Shown here: positions 50,786-63,778 of the stretch, piece by piece | Position numbering within the stretch: position 1 is the stretch's first letter | Layout: the number at the start of each line of letters is the position of its first letter | Source: Syngnathus acus | Taxonomy: Eukaryota; Chordata; Actinopteri; Syngnathiformes; Syngnathidae | Length of the DNA stretch: 64,000 bases | Direction: 5' to 3' | NCBI RefSeq assembly: GCF_901709675.1 | Contig: NC_051089.1 | Coordinates: forward strand, 9,919,476-9,983,475 | Program-made: the position numbers and the translations under genes | Notes under the pieces: generated by a model | The model's input: only the letters and a program-made list of their open reading frames with translations | What the model was told of the DNA's origin: nothing | The model's database searches: none

Positions 50786-53700
50786 ACTACTGTACATGGA
50801 GAAGGTACCAGACTCAGTCATTTAGGCTACAGAATATATACTTGTGAGTATTGCAATATTGTCTGACTACATGTGTTGCTTTACCAGTTTTATTCAATTA
50901 TCCATTTTAATAAAAAATAAAAAAGGATCTTTTTAATGGAAAAAAATCAACCAGTTTTCTATTAAAAAGGCCAACTCAGCATCTCTGTCGTCAAGACAAC
51001 ACCACATCCAAAGAAGGATGAGTCCTCTTGCTGTCACCCTTGATTTAGTCTGGATTAGGACAGAAATTTGAAAAAATGAAAGACAGGCATAAAGGTGAAT
51101 GTGGACATACCATTTTTTACAAATTTAAAACAAATTATCTGTCATCCCGCATATGAGCCGCATGGACCCCGATATCCATCATACTTTGATGTAATGGGAT
51201 TTCCTGGGTGAGCAGCACTCCTTCCTTGAATGGCACGCTGGGCCGCAGGTCAGAACCCCGTCCCCCGCCTCCCACTGCCGCGCACACGTCAGCTTTGTTT
51301 GGGTGATTGATAGGTCATAAAAAGACACCAAATGCCAAGATGACTGCCAAATAGATTACTCGGCACTGCTTAATTCTAGCAAATAAAGGAGGGAAACTTA
51401 TGAATTTTAAATCTCTTCCCTAATATTTACTAGATTACATTACAGTTGATTATGCTTATGTTACATGAGCATCATTTAGACTTGAGAACTATATTTGACC
51501 GCTAGGGGGAGACACAGTACATTAAATTCATCCATCCAACACCAGCAACCTTGTGCAAGAATGATTAAAATTGAATCGCAATCAGATTATATTTTCTCCT
51601 AATATGAGATGATCAGGTAAATCATCTTAAATACAACAAAAGTTAAATATTCAAAATTAAACATAATAAAAAGTAATCAAAATATACTATCTAGTATGAA
51701 CATAAATATTTTTACATGAGCAGTGTAAACTTACTTGACTTTTGGAGGAAAAGTTCTGACCATGTTGCTCTTTTCTTTGTGCTTTAGAACTGCTCATAAT
51801 ATGATTACAACGTTACAGAGCGAGAGCTGTCTTTTCTTAGAACTTCTTTCTGAGTCTGCCCTGTCAATCTCCTACAGCCAGACAGCAACCGAGTCCAAGT
51901 GTGACCCTCACTCACATAAATAATTTATACTTTGCCCGGAATTACAATCGCCATGTCACCATCTGCACCGGGATGTATTCTGAGATGGTAAAAGACAGAA
52001 ATAGAATAAACCCATGATGAGGTTTTTTTTTTTTTTTTAAAGATGAGAACATTTCCTTCGTCCAAACGAGCTTGGCTCCATTTTGTCTCAATGGATTGGA
52101 TTAACACAGATCGCAAATCTCCGCTTGAACATTGCACACTATCCGAGATTGAAGCCACTGCCTTTGGAGTTGCATTCAAAAATGAGGGGGGAAAGTCAAA
52201 CAAAGCAGCAAAAATTGGTCATAAAAGCTGGGTAAGCGCTTGATTTAGTGAGGCGATAAAGAGCAGAGAGGTGGTCATTTATCATGGAGGCTGGTTCACC
52301 AGGAGAGGCCCTGCCACAGTCCCCAGCAAGCCTGGGAGCCGTTTGGAGGTAGAGAACCTCGAGTTGCCCCTGAAGCCTCTTTTGTTCCGATGTCTTTTCC
52401 AGATGGATACATTTGAGCCTTCCACGGGTGACAAGCGCTTTGTCTTTGCCGCTCCCAAACTCAATCTTTAGAGTGGTACCGAGGGATGGATTATGTTAGT
52501 AGCAAAGCAGAGACGCAGACTTAGCGAAGCTTACGGCTACACGACCAGATGAGAGGGACAGAAAGGCTGGGAACAGGCAATAGTGTCAACTTTTGCCCTG
52601 GGCAGATTTCCTAACATGTTTCAGTATCAGATATTTTGGCAGTCCAATGTATTCTTTGCAAAGACTAAAATGACAACAAAAGCAGCCGGCTCTTGGGTAA
52701 AATTAACCACTTCTTCCCCCGTGTATAGTACATGTCAGGGATATGTGACGGGGGTATTTTACACTCCCAGGACTCTTCATTAAGTACACTGGCACAGTCT
52801 AACAAGAGCGAATACAGTGGCTGTATCACAAATTTTGCTTTTACAAATACTAAATGAAATAAAAATGATGGTGCGGTACAGGGGCTGGCGATTCGCTTTG
52901 GAAATGGAAAGCTACTTTTTGGTTAGTGATTAATGCAATGTACGACTTGGTTTCAACACACGGATGATTTTAATGCTCTCTATAATAAAACTATTATTTA
53001 CAAAGTACAAATGGATGCATATTGTTCACTCTAAATCTTTGCAAGTGTTTACATTTCCAAATGATTATTTCTTCAACATTCCGAGAAAATCAAGTCACCA
53101 TGATCACTGGTGAGTCTTTTTCTCCCTCATTTTCCCTTTTAAATTGGTGACCTTTATTGTGGTGGTTCACTTGCTAGATCAGTGAGGGCAGCTTGGGTTC
53201 AAGACCGATCCAAAGTGGATGTAGAAAATATTCATCACCTTGTCTGGTCAAATTTCTTTTTTTTATTTTTATAAATAAACAACAAAATAACATTTATTTT
53301 TATTCTTATACAAATAATATTTTAACTAAAATGCACATATTTCTTGCTGATGCAAAAGTGGTGATATTACCACACGTTCCAATGATCGCATTTCCTCATG
53401 TCATTTCCGATTTCGGCCGTAACAAGTGAGTACGTCTTTCAGCCGCGTTATTTGTTAGTTAATCGTTTTTTCTGAGGCGGATTGTTGCACACGCAGTTTT
53501 GAGAAGTTTCTCAACAATAACCGACAGATTGACAATGTGTTTTGAGTCGTGTGCACGACGAAAGGTTTGAAGTTCTAATGTGTACGGAAAATCTACGTTG
53601 CAACTTGCAAGTGAACGCCACGCGTTGCAGTGCACTGAAGCTTGCAATGTTTCTCTTTAGTTCAGCGTGCGCGTCTGCAACTTTAGACCAAAAACTAGCA

Positions 53701-54865
53701 TTACAATACAGTAGTTAGGAGCTATTTGTGCAAAATTCCAAAGATTAATTGATTTACATGACCAGCATTATCACACAATTCTCATCAAGACACCTTCCAG
53801 CGATTTAAGTATCATTTCCTGGTGATAAAAAGGAAAAAAAAGTGAATGATTTAAACCTATTGAAAATATGCATGTTTTTGGACAACTTTTTGATATGTTT
53901 CAATGTATAGCATGTTTAAATATTTTTCTTTCATTCATTATTTGCAAAGTTAAATTAGAATATAACAAGTATAAAAAAAAAACCTTCTTAAATTGTCAAA
54001 ATGGTGAGTAAGGAAGAAATATAGTGTTGCAACAAAGCATTTGCAGTTGATAAAATTAATGAAAGCATTGGAAGCACAAATTTTTTTTTAGCCATCGAGC
54101 AGGTTGGAGTAACATCAAAAGCTACCAGGCCAGCAGAGGGTCCCTAAAATCCATGTGCATTTTACAAAAGAATTGGCAGTATCACAGACAAAAATCTATT
54201 AGTATACACCAAGTTTGGGATAAGAATAAGTTATTTGTAGCCACACAACGCCAATACAGTTGAAGATGTTGATGAGTTTTTTCCAGACATGTACTACTTT
54301 TTGACGGCTGATACCACTATGTGTATTCACGCAGAGTAAAGTAAATGTGCATTTACATAAACAGATATTTGTTTTCAAAATTGCCATTCGTGCAGACTTT
54401 GTCTTTTCTTTGATGTACAATTCAAAAAAACAAACAAAAAAACCTTGCGCATGACTTTAGCCTCTGTGGAAAGAAACAATTACTAATGTGCTGCAAGGTA
54501 ACACAGTCAGTGCTGCTGATTATCTGTGCCAGCATGATCTTTTAGTGCCTGGGACAAGAAGACGGACATTCTAACGAGCACGGATCTCATTCAGATGAGG
54601 AATCTGTGAGTTAGGCTGACGAATAACTCATTCAATTTATCTTTCTACTTCCTAGCCCCCCAAATCCAGCCCATATCCCTCAAAACAGCGCGATGCCACA
54701 TTAAACTTGTCGGGCTGGATGTGACGTCACGGTAATGTGTGAGGGGAATTGGGATGATAATATAGGGCAATCTGACAAGATGGACCAAGAGGTGATAGAT
54801 TTGTCATTTGTTATGAATTCTTTTTCATGGCTGGTGAGTCTCTGCGATATTGTCCCGTGAGGTAT

Positions 54866-54879
54866 GTTGCTAGGCAACC
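54866..54879. promoter_or_regulatory. RFX X-box-like site
   Basis: GTTGCTAGGCAACC contains two opposed RFX half-sites, close to the X-box consensus GTNRCC-N-RGYAAC. It lies in a GC-balanced intergenic stretch. Confidence 0.4.
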
Positions 54880-55997
54880 AGGTGCTCCTCCAGAAGGTCA
54901 CTGCTAAGAGTTTGGTGCCATGAAAAACACCAGCCTTGATAGTTTTTGTTCATATAAAGTGGCGTTGAACAAGTCCTCTTTTCTTCGCGAGAGGCTAATT
55001 AAAATATTTTTCTTCTGTGTTGACTTGTTTTTTTAACTTAGGTCGCCCTTGTCGGATTCTCGTGTGCACATACAACAAATTTGAAGCATCAAAGCCTTTC
55101 ATAATACGTACACCTGATCTTGAACTTGGAATTACTCCAAGTGGTGTCAATTAAGTAATCTGAGACTTTGGGTTGAGCAGTTTACCGCTAACACAAGTTC
55201 AAGAATGGATCAAGTGCGCGGCCCGGTATGCCGCTTTTCTTGTCGGAATTAATATAGCAATTCTTTGCAGGCCCCACTTGAGATGCTGCCCATCTGTTTC
55301 AAGTGTTTTTTTTCTTGTTGTGTTAGTGGCACAGCCAACATCATAAGAGTGGGTGGAGATTCCGTATGTCAGGATCAATAACAGTTTGAAGTTGCATCAA
55401 TACATGCTCAGAATAAGAAATGGACCTTTTGACTTGCATACAATTTGCCGTTGCTTATAAAGTGTGTCCATGGCTGCGGCAGTACAAAAAGACCACTCTG
55501 AAGATTGTTAAGAATATTTTTCCTCTGTGAAGCTGTTGAATTAAAACCACTTGTTCCCAAACCTTCGTATTAGTCATATTTTAGGGATGGCAGACAGGTC
55601 CAATGAAAGTTGATGGCAACAGCAGATGTTAGCGCAATGCGCTGTTTTTATAGCTATCACAACGTTTTAGTTTAATTCAAAAACTAACCGGTTTTGACAA
55701 CAATCCTCTTGTCCTCTAACTAGTAAAGATGACTGCTTTTTTTTTAGGCAGATTTTTACGGCGCTCGTATGATAAGTGTTTTTGTCTTTTTACAATCTAG
55801 AAGTCGGGTAGATTCGAACCAAATTCTTGGATTCTTTGAAAACATTAGAAAGTGGCTACATCTGTAAACTGTTGACATAATTGGAAGTTCTTGAGAACAG
55901 CAAATTATACCCTACAAATGGGTAAGTAATTCTGCTCAGGCAGCAACGCACCTTAAAAACAAATACATTTTGGGAGATCTGTCGCTTTGTTAAACTG

Positions 55998-56028
55998 TAT
56001 ATATATATATATAAATATATATATATAT
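55998..56028. repeat. AT microsatellite, left of foldback element
   Basis: TA dinucleotide run with one AAA interruption, abutting the left end of the element at 56029. A matching run begins at 56899. Confidence 0.9.
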
Positions 56029-56138
56029 ACCGTTTTTTTCCGTGTATAATGCGCAAAATTTAACTAATTTATTGTCCTAAAATCTGGGGTGCGCATTATA
56101 CATGGGTACAAATTTTTTAATTTTTTTTTTTTTTTTAA

Positions 56139-56169
<31 letters not shown>

Positions 56170-56755
56170 AAATCATGGTACAACAAAACCAACAACAGGA
56201 CTGACCGACAATAGTGTGTTTGTACTGTGCTCTGGTCATTTCGTCAAAGAAGGGATAATAGTCCTCTTCTCTTCTTGACTGACAATGAATGTGATAGTTT
56301 AATACAATCAGCAAATAACAAAATGCGTATTACAGGTAATATTTTATTTCACAACACTTTGCCTTGTTCCTTTCGTCTCTGCTGTTCACTTCAAACACGC
56401 TCCATACGAACGCAATGCTCTTGTATCAGACGCTTGCCGATCACCTGCTCGTTTGCTGTCACAATGTACCCTACACAAATCCGAAACATTTGTTGCGGCT
56501 CCGAGTCACGAGGGGCAAGTTTTGGTTTCCAAGGGTGTTTTTATTCCTCTTCAACGTCTCTCCCATACAGAGCCGCCTTTTTCACATGTCCGCACGTCAC
56601 TTTCCTCTCTTTTCATCTGATCGCGGTGGTGCCTTTACGGGCAGTCGGAGAAATCAACGCCAACAAAAGAAAATACGTCCAGCCTAGTTAAGACCATACC
56701 AAAGACTATAAAAATGGGACCCATTGCCTCCCTGCGTGTGTGACGATCATTGGGA

Positions 56756-56796
<41 letters not shown>

Positions 56797-56895
56797 GGTG
56801 CGTATTATACATGGGTACAGGCTTTTTTCCAGCATCAACATGCCATTTTTAGGGTGCGTATTATACATGGGGGCGCATTATACACGGAAAAAAAC

Positions 56896-56898
<3 letters not shown>
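56029..56898. mobile_element. Foldback MITE with perfect 26-bp inverted ends
   Basis: The ends 56029-56054 and 56873-56898 are exact reverse complements (outer part ACCGTTTTTTTCCGTG, inner part TATAATGCGC). Motifs of the form GGGTGCGYATTATACATGGG recur near 56087, 56799 and 56852. A T-run (about 56112-56165) and an A-run (about 56759-56792) form a second inverted pair. Flanking DNA is TA repeat, which fits a TA target but cannot prove it. The open frame 56227-56691 has no transposase motif. Superfamily is uncertain. Confidence 0.75.

Positions 56899-56930
<32 letters not shown>
56899..56930. repeat. AT microsatellite, right of foldback element
   Basis: Pure TA run continuing the pattern of 55998-56028, as expected if the element inserted into a TA microsatellite. 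Confidence 0.9.
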
Positions 56931-56931
<1 letters not shown>

Positions 56932-59900
56932 CTATGAATATGTGTATATTTGATGTTTATCAAAATATTTCATGACAACCTGACAGATGTTTTGAATTAT
57001 TATTATTTTTTTTAAATTGGCTATTCCAGGAAGGCTTTCCATCAAAAAGTATGCAGTATGTGGTGTAGTGGTTCATTAGCAGTCAAATGCATCCTTTATA
57101 CGAGTGCCTATCCAAGGACAAATCATCTCATATGCTTGTGAATTGACTGTCAGAGTGGAGCAAAAACAAATAATATGCAAGCTTTTCACATGAAGGCAAT
57201 GATCGTAGTTAGTTTGGCCGTCGTTCCTTTAGTGATAACTGAATACCGACTTTGACAGATATTATGAAATCATGGCTTTGGCATCTTTAATCACATATTT
57301 TCCCTCTCTTACCATTTGCGAATTAGCACCCTGTCAGCTCTCTGGGAGACCTTCGGAGGGAGGAAGAAAAACAATAAGAAAATGACTCTGCAAAGGCTTC
57401 AAGACAAGGTATGAAAGTATCCCCACCCCTTTGAGATAATGTCAAATTTATGAGACATTACAGTCAGTCCATTTAATCTTATTTGCACAAAGTACATGTT
57501 GCTCCCATCAAGCACAGCCAGGTGACGGTGAACTAGTTGCCAAAGAGCGAAGCGGCACACTCGTCTGAAAGCAATATGCACATACAATCAGAGGCAGGTT
57601 ATGAATATAAAAGTGCTTGTCCTGAAGCCCAAGGCATATGCGCCGTGCTAAACCAAAGATGCAAAAGAGGAGACTGTGAATAGATGGTAACATTATAAGG
57701 AATTTCTGTAAAAAAGACATTTTACACATGATTGTGAGGTTGAAGTACCTTTTTTATTGTCACATTAATGCCCCTTCTCTGTCAGTTGTGCTGCACTAAT
57801 CTTTCCTCACACTGGGTATGTGCATTGCTTTCCAGAGGACGAGTTATGTTCCAGGAGCAATGAGATTGTCTGTTTATGCATATATTTAATGTAAGGACAT
57901 GTAAGTTTTTGATGTATTACCTGGGTAGTTTTTTGTTTTTTTTACTTTTATTTTTTCCTGCAAACATCTTTTTTTTTAAAATGAATTTTGAAATTTATCA
58001 GCTCTTTTAAAATGGTCAATTTTTGCATATTTATTTTATTTACATATTGACACATTACAGCATGACAACAACATTCAATCCCTCCAAAAATCAGCAAACA
58101 ATTGCCCATTTCTTATTGCTTTTTCCCTCTGTTAAAAACAAAGCGTTGTAAAACAGTCAAATGTTCTGCCTGCATCTCGTATCTTGTTATAAGTGGTAAT
58201 TGAACAAAAATAGTTTATTTTTATTCATTACACATTTTATTAATTAATTGGCCGCTTAACCTGTTGTCAGAATTTTAGTCTGTTAAATACTGAAATCTGC
58301 AACCGAAAAAAATAAAAACATATAAGAAAACTATCCTGCAATAATCAAACTCGATCATCCTCAATAATAATAATAATATTCTTCAATAACATCTTCAGAT
58401 GTTTTTGATGAAATGTTGAATCATTAACATGTAAAACCTCATTGTGATCCCCATCTGGCATTCAAAGACAGAAATTGTCAATAAGATGTTACAGTGGTTA
58501 GTTCACCCCACCCACCCCTGTTCAAATGCCAAGTTTTGATGATATAAACAAATGCAACCAAGATTGATCCTTTCTAAACCTTTTCCACCATTCATATGAC
58601 CTGCTTTAATGGGGTAAGTAAAACCAAGTCAAATAATGTGTTGCACAAGTGTGCACATGCGCTTGTAACCAGCATGTTGTTGTTCAGAATGAACCAATCA
58701 CATTCAAACTGCGCACACCCTCCAACATTTAAGCTTTAATATCTTCTTCAGACTGACAAAGTCATCAGATTGCAATTAAAACAATGCCACAGAAAAGCGG
58801 ATCCGTGACTCTACGATGAAAAGCTGCAGACCTTACTTAGTTGACACAGTGGTGTGGTTTTACGCCGCCTGGGCAAATGTGAAAATAAATAAATAAATAA
58901 ATAAATAAATCTAAAAGCAAGAAAAGGAAATGACTGCTCTCTTGGCTGTACCCTTGGTCCCTTGCTCTTTGTTAAAACCATATCTCCGCCGCTCCATTGC
59001 CCCCAGCTACATTAAATCCCATTAAATTCACCTTCATTAAAGCGGTCCTCTCCACGCTGGTGCGGGCCTCTCAAGGACAGAGCAGTAATGAGGCTGGGCT
59101 GGCTGTAACCTTGAAGAGCACAGGTTTTCATTTCCAAATCAATAACTTATGCTTCAAAACTGCCAGTAGATCTTGCCTATCGTTTTCAAGCGTTAATTGT
59201 CTCCCCGGCGGTAATAAGCTTTTAACTGTATGCTGCACTCTCGATATTGCATATTGCTTTTAATTTGTTTTGTTTATGTTGTCACATGGATGGGATAACT
59301 CGGGGTAGGGGGCGGGGTCTTCAAAGAGTCTCAGAAATGACTTTTGATGCAATTACAGCAACACCAAGCAGAGGGCAGTAAGTAGGTTTCCTCATTTCTC
59401 CTCTGAGTATTACAAACCAGTGTCATCATTCAACCCTAAAAGGTGGAAAATACCTTCAAAACAGGTTCATACAGCAAAATCTGGTCTTGGAACTCATTAA
59501 AAATGAAAATAAAAAGAAGAACAAACAAAACAAGTACGAACAGAAGGATTAAGGGACAAAGGGGTAAGAAAAGCCGTAGCCAATATAACAATGTGAACTC
59601 TTTTCCATTCTTGCTGTCACTCGCCGTGTTTAAGTACGATACTCCCTTTATTGCCGTTTGCAATTACCGACGTTTTGTGGAACGTGTCCTGTGGTGTTGA
59701 TTTCTGCTTGACATGTTCATAATGTGAAGTATTGGAAGTGTTTATGAAATTGGGAGGACGGCAACGGCGATGACCACTGAAGCTTAATTTCTTTAATCAA
59801 CTTCTCACTCAAATGAGACTTTATTAAATTACAAAAGATCACTTAGTGGGAGGAGGGCAGACATGGCCCAGTATTAAAAAAAACCCATAAAAAAAGCAGT

Positions 59901-62900
59901 GTGGGATAATTAAATGAAATTAATAAAAACCATCCACTAGGAAAGCGGAAGCAAATGGAAACATGGAGCCATTTTCCATGGTTGGCTTTCTTTCATCCCT
60001 TCTCATTAGTGTCTCAGGAAATTTAGCACTGGAAATCATGAACAGAAGAATGAGCTACAATAAGGCTAAGACGTGCAACATATTTTCCCCCTGCTGTTAT
60101 AGTCATGTTCAGTGAAAATTAAAAAAAAATCATTTGGATCAAATTAAGTTTTAAGCACTACAATTATTCTTCATAGCTGTGTAGCCGTTTTACGTACTGG
60201 CATTTTATAGAGTGTTGGATCCATTATGGATCATATAGTGTGGAAAAAAAATCCAAGATAGTTTATCCGTGCATGACGTGACCTATCTCGTTTGCAGTCG
60301 GTAGCTAACATTTAGGGGGAGGTAGTATGTAGTAACTATAGTGCTGAACAATTTTGAAAAATAATGTGATTATTATTCCCCAAATTTTAAGATTTTAATT
60401 TTAAATGCAATTATTATAAGGTCCTTTTCCCATGAATTTTGTACAAACATAAACAATGAAAAATCTGTATCATGATGAACATTATCGGATAATCGGAAAC
60501 CAAAGGCAAATGAAGCGCAAATAAAGCAATCAAATCTGTGATCAGCCGAAATGATGCAAAAAGAAAAAAGAAAATCTGCATTCTACAACAATTACATTTT
60601 GTATAACTTGTACTTGTCAGAGTACTTTTAGCGCAATATTCCTTTTACTTTGAGTATGTTTGTGAATATAAAACGCTACTTTGACTTTTACACCGAGCAA
60701 CATTCCGCTTGCTACTTTGATTTTTATTTATTATCGCTTGCACTGTCTAACTACTACTGACGGTTGACTCCATTTGACCAATCAAACCAATCAAATTGAG
60801 CCGGCATTATAAATGGAAACAAAAATGATTGCATAGCGCACCTATTAGTCCCTAAATGATGTCCAGTGATTATTAAATGGCAGGTGACCAGTAATGTATT
60901 ACTTGTCGTGCAATTAAACACATCTAGTTTTAGCACAGCTAATTACAACACTGATGTATTGTCATTGCTTGACCTCATTCGTTTTTATGGCTCAATCAAA
61001 ATGGACATTTCCACCATGTTTACAGCTCGAGTCCCCGCACAAGTATAAATTCTCGATGTAGCCCGGCTAATATGTTCTATGCTACGTACACTGTCAAAAA
61101 TGTCTATGACCTCTCTGTCTTGTTTTACTATTGCCATTAACACCTCAGACACCTGCCCTTGACATTTTGAAGAGCACAATCATTCCGTATAGTCTGTTAA
61201 GAGGTTGTAAATTTTCCATCAGGGCTATATAATTCTTCTTTCACGCACAAAGACTCAAGTGCGAAATGAGAGAATCTTGCCCTTTTGTTTGAATTTCAAT
61301 TTAGTCCACCCAAAAAGACGCCTTGTTGGGGAACAAAAGACAATTAAAGGGCTGTAATGCAGTAATTTGTGAAATAACACCAGTGGTACTGTGATGACTT
61401 GTAATTTAGAAAATTACAGCCACATCCCTGATGGCCAATCAAAAGTAATGGTCGCCCGTCTTGAAAACCTCGTATTCCAAATCCGTTTTCACAAGAATTT
61501 AAACCTTACCTTTTTAAAGGGAATTTGTTACTTATCTTTTTTTTGTGTTTTTAAAATCAAGACTTTTCTACTCAAAATATGAAAGTAGGTGGAGTTGATA
61601 AAAAATATAGATTTCAGTATTATGGTCACACATTGTATTTAGTTCCCCCTAATAACATAATTGCTTTGATAATTTTTTTTGTGTTTTGGGAAAATAAGAA
61701 AACAATGCAAAATGAACAAACTAGAAGAATCCGGTTTCCTTGATTTAATAATTTGCGGAGTAGCGTGACTTGGATGACTGAGAAACTATACCATCATAAA
61801 GAAAAAAAACGTTTCATTTATTTATTTTTTTCTAGCGAGCACATTTGTATATTTTATACTATTCGGTCGATAATTAATGCATTTGTCCATGTTTTACTGA
61901 CTTTTTATACTCCTTTTTGTCTGATGCAGTCCAAATAATTGAACTTGGCGGCATTTTGGCATTGCCCGAGTTACTTTCTTACATCTACAGTCTTACAGCA
62001 TAGTTATCAAACGAATAAGGAAAATACCGTACATTTTGGATAAAATCAAGTTAGTCAAAATAGAATAAAATAGTTTTCTTCTTCAAAAAAAATTCTTCTG
62101 AAGCGGTTAAATAATGTTCACTTTCAACTTCTGACTTTTATTTGTCGAGGTTGTCACAAGATCTCTGACTGGAGTTCAAAGCTGACAATTTACTAAGTTG
62201 ATTTCATTCTTAAGGTTCTACTTCAAGTCGCCAGCGAGTGTGGCGTGGGGCCAATTCAAAGCCTCTCACTGAGCCTCTGAACTTTTCCACTTATACCCAG
62301 CATGTAGTGAAATTGCTAACACTTTTAAGTCTGTCTGTCAGTCAAACTTCATAATGCTCCGATTTCTTCCTCGACTGACAGAAGTGTCTCTTAATTAAAT
62401 TATGGTGGAGGGATAACCAGAGTTGGGAATGCCAATTTGTGTCCCAGACAGTGTAAAATTTGCTTTTCCACTGCTGCCAAACAGAGCAAGTGAAAGCAGA
62501 CGAGGTCCTCGGGCGAACAGCAGTCGACCGGTTCTTAAGTTTCTTTTTCTTTCAACCCCCCCTCGATGCCTCACCATCAATAGTTGTCTGTTAGACGTAT
62601 CAGGTGGTAAATATAGATGTTGTTTCTCAGGACAATACTACGATCAAAGTTGAAAACCTCTCTTTTGTTCAGGGTCAGATTTTGCTTTACTCGTGTTGGC
62701 GTAGCTCCCTTGCAGTATCCAAAAAGTATCACGACATGACTTGTAGTATATGCTTGAAATTACCTCATGTTTCTATCATAAGAATTTTAAAATGCACTGA
62801 AAAAGATAATTGGAGATTTCCTGAATTGCACCATACACCATGTTCATATAGTCTGATGTAAAGTGTGAGAAAGCCGGTGAAGGAGTTGACTTGGCAAGTG

Positions 62901-63770
62901 CTGCATAAATGTAGTTTACCCACTGGTAACAATTTATTTTACAACGGTAAGTCTTTTTTTTTTTCTTTTTTTCTCGAAGAAGAATATAGGCAATGAAAGC
63001 AGCAAAGTGAGCAGCTGCAGGTAATTCCAGCCAGCTCGCAAATGACCCAGGGATTCAAAGTAAACATGGACGGTTTCCACCATCAACAACATTTACAAAT
63101 GCAGGAGAAGGAAGCTACTGGATTTGTGAAGAATGTGCAGCGGGAATGGAAAGCATACAAGCGTGAAGCCGGCAGATGTTGGAAATTAAACACATGCGGC
63201 ATGCGGCTAACGGGGCTGTTGGCCTATTATTCCGAGGGCAGAGCCTGCAGTTCGAGAGGACAGCTGTTCAAGGTTAATGCTTGCAGGTTTTCATCAAGCC
63301 AAATTTATCTTAATGGGTTTTCTTCAGGGGGAACTGATGTTTAGTTTTGGTGCATTCTTGTGACTCCTTGTTTAGAACTATGCGCACATAGCAGGCTCGG
63401 CTACTTACAGGTAATTAAAAAAGGTAAAACTATCCTAGTACTTATAATGCAAAGACGTTTGAGCACATTGGTGACAGCTAGGGATTATTCGCTTTGCAGT
63501 ACGTCAACTAAAACCAACTTAAACCGAAAACACAGTTTTCGTGATGTTACATTTGGGATATGGTTTTAATGTCTTCTGAAGAACATATGACGTAAAGCGG
63601 TCATTCCAGGTGTGCTTCAATGTTCACCCCACTCATCTGGTGGTTTGTTATTACTTCATTACGGCTGTCGCCTCCCATCAGGCTTGAGAGTGAATGTTGC
63701 CAGCTGCTTTTGTAGACTCGTAATTTCCCCACTTGTCCGTCTCACTTTTGGTCTACCTCCACCTGTCTTA
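56931..63770. other. Non-coding region
   Basis: AT-rich, with an AAT run (58362-58377) and an AAAT run (58883-58911). GC-balanced stretches rich in TTAAT/ATTA-type motifs occur at about 58985-59270 and 62990-63340. No reading frame resembles a known protein. Confidence 0.5.
58883..58911. repeat. AAAT microsatellite
   Basis: About seven AAAT units in tandem. Confidence 0.9.
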
Positions 63771-63778
63771 AAACATGT

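Larger units (their letters stand above)
50786..56028. other. Non-coding region with possible regulatory elements
   Basis: No exon recognised. Includes GC-balanced stretches at about 51925-52480 and 54520-54960 that differ from the surrounding AT-rich DNA, an RFX X-box-like site at 54866-54879, and an AT microsatellite at 55998-56028. Confidence 0.5.

Noticed and set aside
56227-56691. 154-codon frame inside the foldback element as a transposase
   Set aside because: No catalytic DDE pattern or DNA-binding motif; probably filler sequence.
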